In this document: piece by piece, positions 36,289 through 37,554 of the stretch
How the letters are laid out: every line of letters starts with the position of its first letter
Position numbering within the stretch: position 1 is the first letter of the stretch
Source of the DNA: Kocuria atrinae C3-8
Lineage (GTDB): Bacteria; Actinomycetota; Actinomycetes; Actinomycetales; Micrococcaceae
Assembly: GCF_000286355.1 (NCBI RefSeq)
Contig: NZ_AJXN01000001.1
Span: forward strand, 1-37,554
Direction of reading: 5' to 3'
Length of the DNA: 37,554 nt
The notes under the pieces: generated by a model
The model's database searches: none
What the model saw: only the letters and a program-made list of their open reading frames with translations
Told to the model about the DNA's origin: nothing
Position numbers and translations under genes: made by a program

Positions 36289-37554
36289 GTGAATGAGCGC
36301 AGCTATCCATGGGAACCCAGTCCGACCTCCCTCATGACGGACCACTACGAGCTCACCATGCTCCAGGCCGCGATGCGGGCGGGTACGGCCTCGCGACGCA
36401 GCGTGTTCGAGGTGTTCGCCCGTCGGCTGCCCAACGGCCGCCGCTACGGTGTCTTCGCCGGGGTGGGACGCGTACTCGAGGGTCTCCAGAAGTTCCGCTT
36501 CTCCGAAGAGCAGTTGCGCTTCCTGCGGGACACGAACGTGGTGGATCAGAAGACCATTGAATACCTCGAGAACTTCCGCTTCACCGGACAGATCCGCGGC
36601 TACGCCGAGGGCGAGGTCTACTTCCCGTACTCGCCCCTGCTCACCGTGGAGTCCTCCTTCGCCGAGGCCTGTGTTCTCGAGACCTACATCCTGTCCGTGC
36701 TCAACTATGATTCCGCCGTTGCTTCCGCTGCATCGCGCATGGTCGGTGCCGCCGGTGATCGTCCATGTATTGAAATGGGATCCCGCCGAGCACACGAAGA
36801 GGCCGCCGTGGCGGCGCTCGCGCCGCCGTAATTGCGGGCTTCGCCTCCACATCGAATTTGGAGGCCGGCTATCGGTACGGTGTGAAGACGGTGGGCACCG
36901 CGGCTCACTCCTTCACGCTGTTGCACGACTCGGAGGAGCAAGCCTTCCGGGCACAGATCGATGCGCTGGGTGTCGACACCACTCTCTTGGTGGACACCTA
37001 CGACGTGGAGAACGCCGTGAAGCTTGCGGTGGACATTGCCGGTCCCGACTTGGGCGGTGTCCGTCTGGACTCCGGTGACCTCGTCACCCAGGCCGCCATG
37101 GTCCGCTCGCTTCTGGACAAGCTCGGCAACGCCAATACCCGCATCACGGTCACCAGCGACCTGGATGAATATGCCATTGCCGCGTTACGAGCAGCTCCCG
37201 TGGATTCCTATGGTGTCGGTACTCGCCTGGTCACCGGCTCCGGTGCGCCCACGTCCTCAATGGTCTATAAGCTCGTCGCTCGCGAGGGCGCCTCCGGCAC
37301 CATGGAGCCCGTGGCCAAGGCCTCGTCCGGCAAGGCCTCGGTGGGCGGCGAAAAGTTCGCGCTGCGCCGTCGTAATGATCAAGGCGTGGCCACCCAAGAA
37401 ATCGTGGGCATCTCCCACGAACCCACCGACGACGGCGACGACCGCGAGCTGCTTGTCGATTACGTGACCGGCGGCGAACTGCGCGAAGCTTCGTGGGCGC
37501 CCAGGCCGTGGAACGCGCCCGCGAGCGCCATGCCCAGTCCGTGGCCGAACTGCC
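36289..37554 (+). CDS. pncB: Nicotinate phosphoribosyltransferase, C-terminus cut by window edge (two frameshifts)
   Basis: The first step of NAD salvage from nicotinic acid (Preiss-Handler pathway), using PRPP and ATP. Visible parts are MTDHYELTMLQAAMRAGTASRRSVFEVFARRLP, EVYFPYSPLLTVESSF, the phosphohistidine-like stretch GTAAHSF, VRLDSGDLV, ITVTSDLDEYAI and YGVGTRLVTGSGAP. One base is missing near 36808, between HEEAAVAA and RAAVIAGFASTSNLEAG. A second is missing near 37488, before GAQAVERARERHAQSVAEL. The GTG lies 6 nt after TAGGCT (36277-36282), a leaderless arrangement. It is divergent from clpS, an order I recall from the M. tuberculosis pncB1 region. Confidence 0.92.

Overview
The window looks like chromosome of a high-GC Gram-positive actinobacterium, probably Micrococcales and perhaps Micrococcaceae (genus not assigned). 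The reasons are an S-(hydroxymethyl)mycothiol dehydrogenase and a mycothiol-type arsenate reductase, a GluRS gene beside tRNA-Gln and tRNA-Glu, gene orders I recall from Mycobacterium (gltX/FAH/leuB/ilvCNB and pncB/clpS/DUF2017/murI/MBL/rph/rdgB), and many genes with a TANNNT -10 element 6-7 nt before the start codon. I see no insertion sequence, prophage, CRISPR array or rRNA.

Layout: 1-1.7 kb holds a truncated P-loop GTPase, a divergent arsR/arsC pair and a GNAT acetyltransferase. 1.7-14 kb is a mostly minus-strand translation and amino-acid block: tRNA-Glu, tRNA-Gln, gltX, an FAH-family hydrolase, ilvE, leuB, metG, ilvC, ilvN, ilvB and a 2-hydroxyacid dehydrogenase. Upstream of ilvB lies a leader peptide with a competing hairpin pair, a textbook branched-chain amino-acid attenuator. 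13.8-23.3 kb is mostly plus strand: tRNA-Lys, a MarR regulator (minus), bcp, tRNA-Leu, a Tat-lipoprotein peptide-binding protein, mqo, a second MarR regulator, a BrkB/YihY membrane protein, an alpha/beta hydrolase, and a mycothiol-dependent formaldehyde dehydrogenase overlapping a metallo-beta-lactamase-fold hydrolase. 23.3-31.8 kb carries an MFS-like transporter, sbcC, sbcD, a degenerate ADP-ribosylglycohydrolase-like protein, a DEDDh exonuclease and a phosphotransferase. 31.8-37.5 kb carries rdgB, rph, an MBL-fold protein, murI, a DUF2017 protein, clpS and a divergent pncB cut by the window edge.

Two whole-window patterns matter. First, about 25 apparent single-base deletions break conserved genes (gltX, ilvC three times, ilvB twice, sbcC four times, pncB twice and others). 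None looks like an insertion, and most fit contraction of a short G or C run. This is far more likely a sequencing or consensus defect than gene decay, so I annotate each broken gene across its full span. Second, at least fourteen genes look leaderless, and this decides several start codons (for example metG). In two cases the TAG stop of the upstream gene forms the first three bases of the next gene's -10 element.
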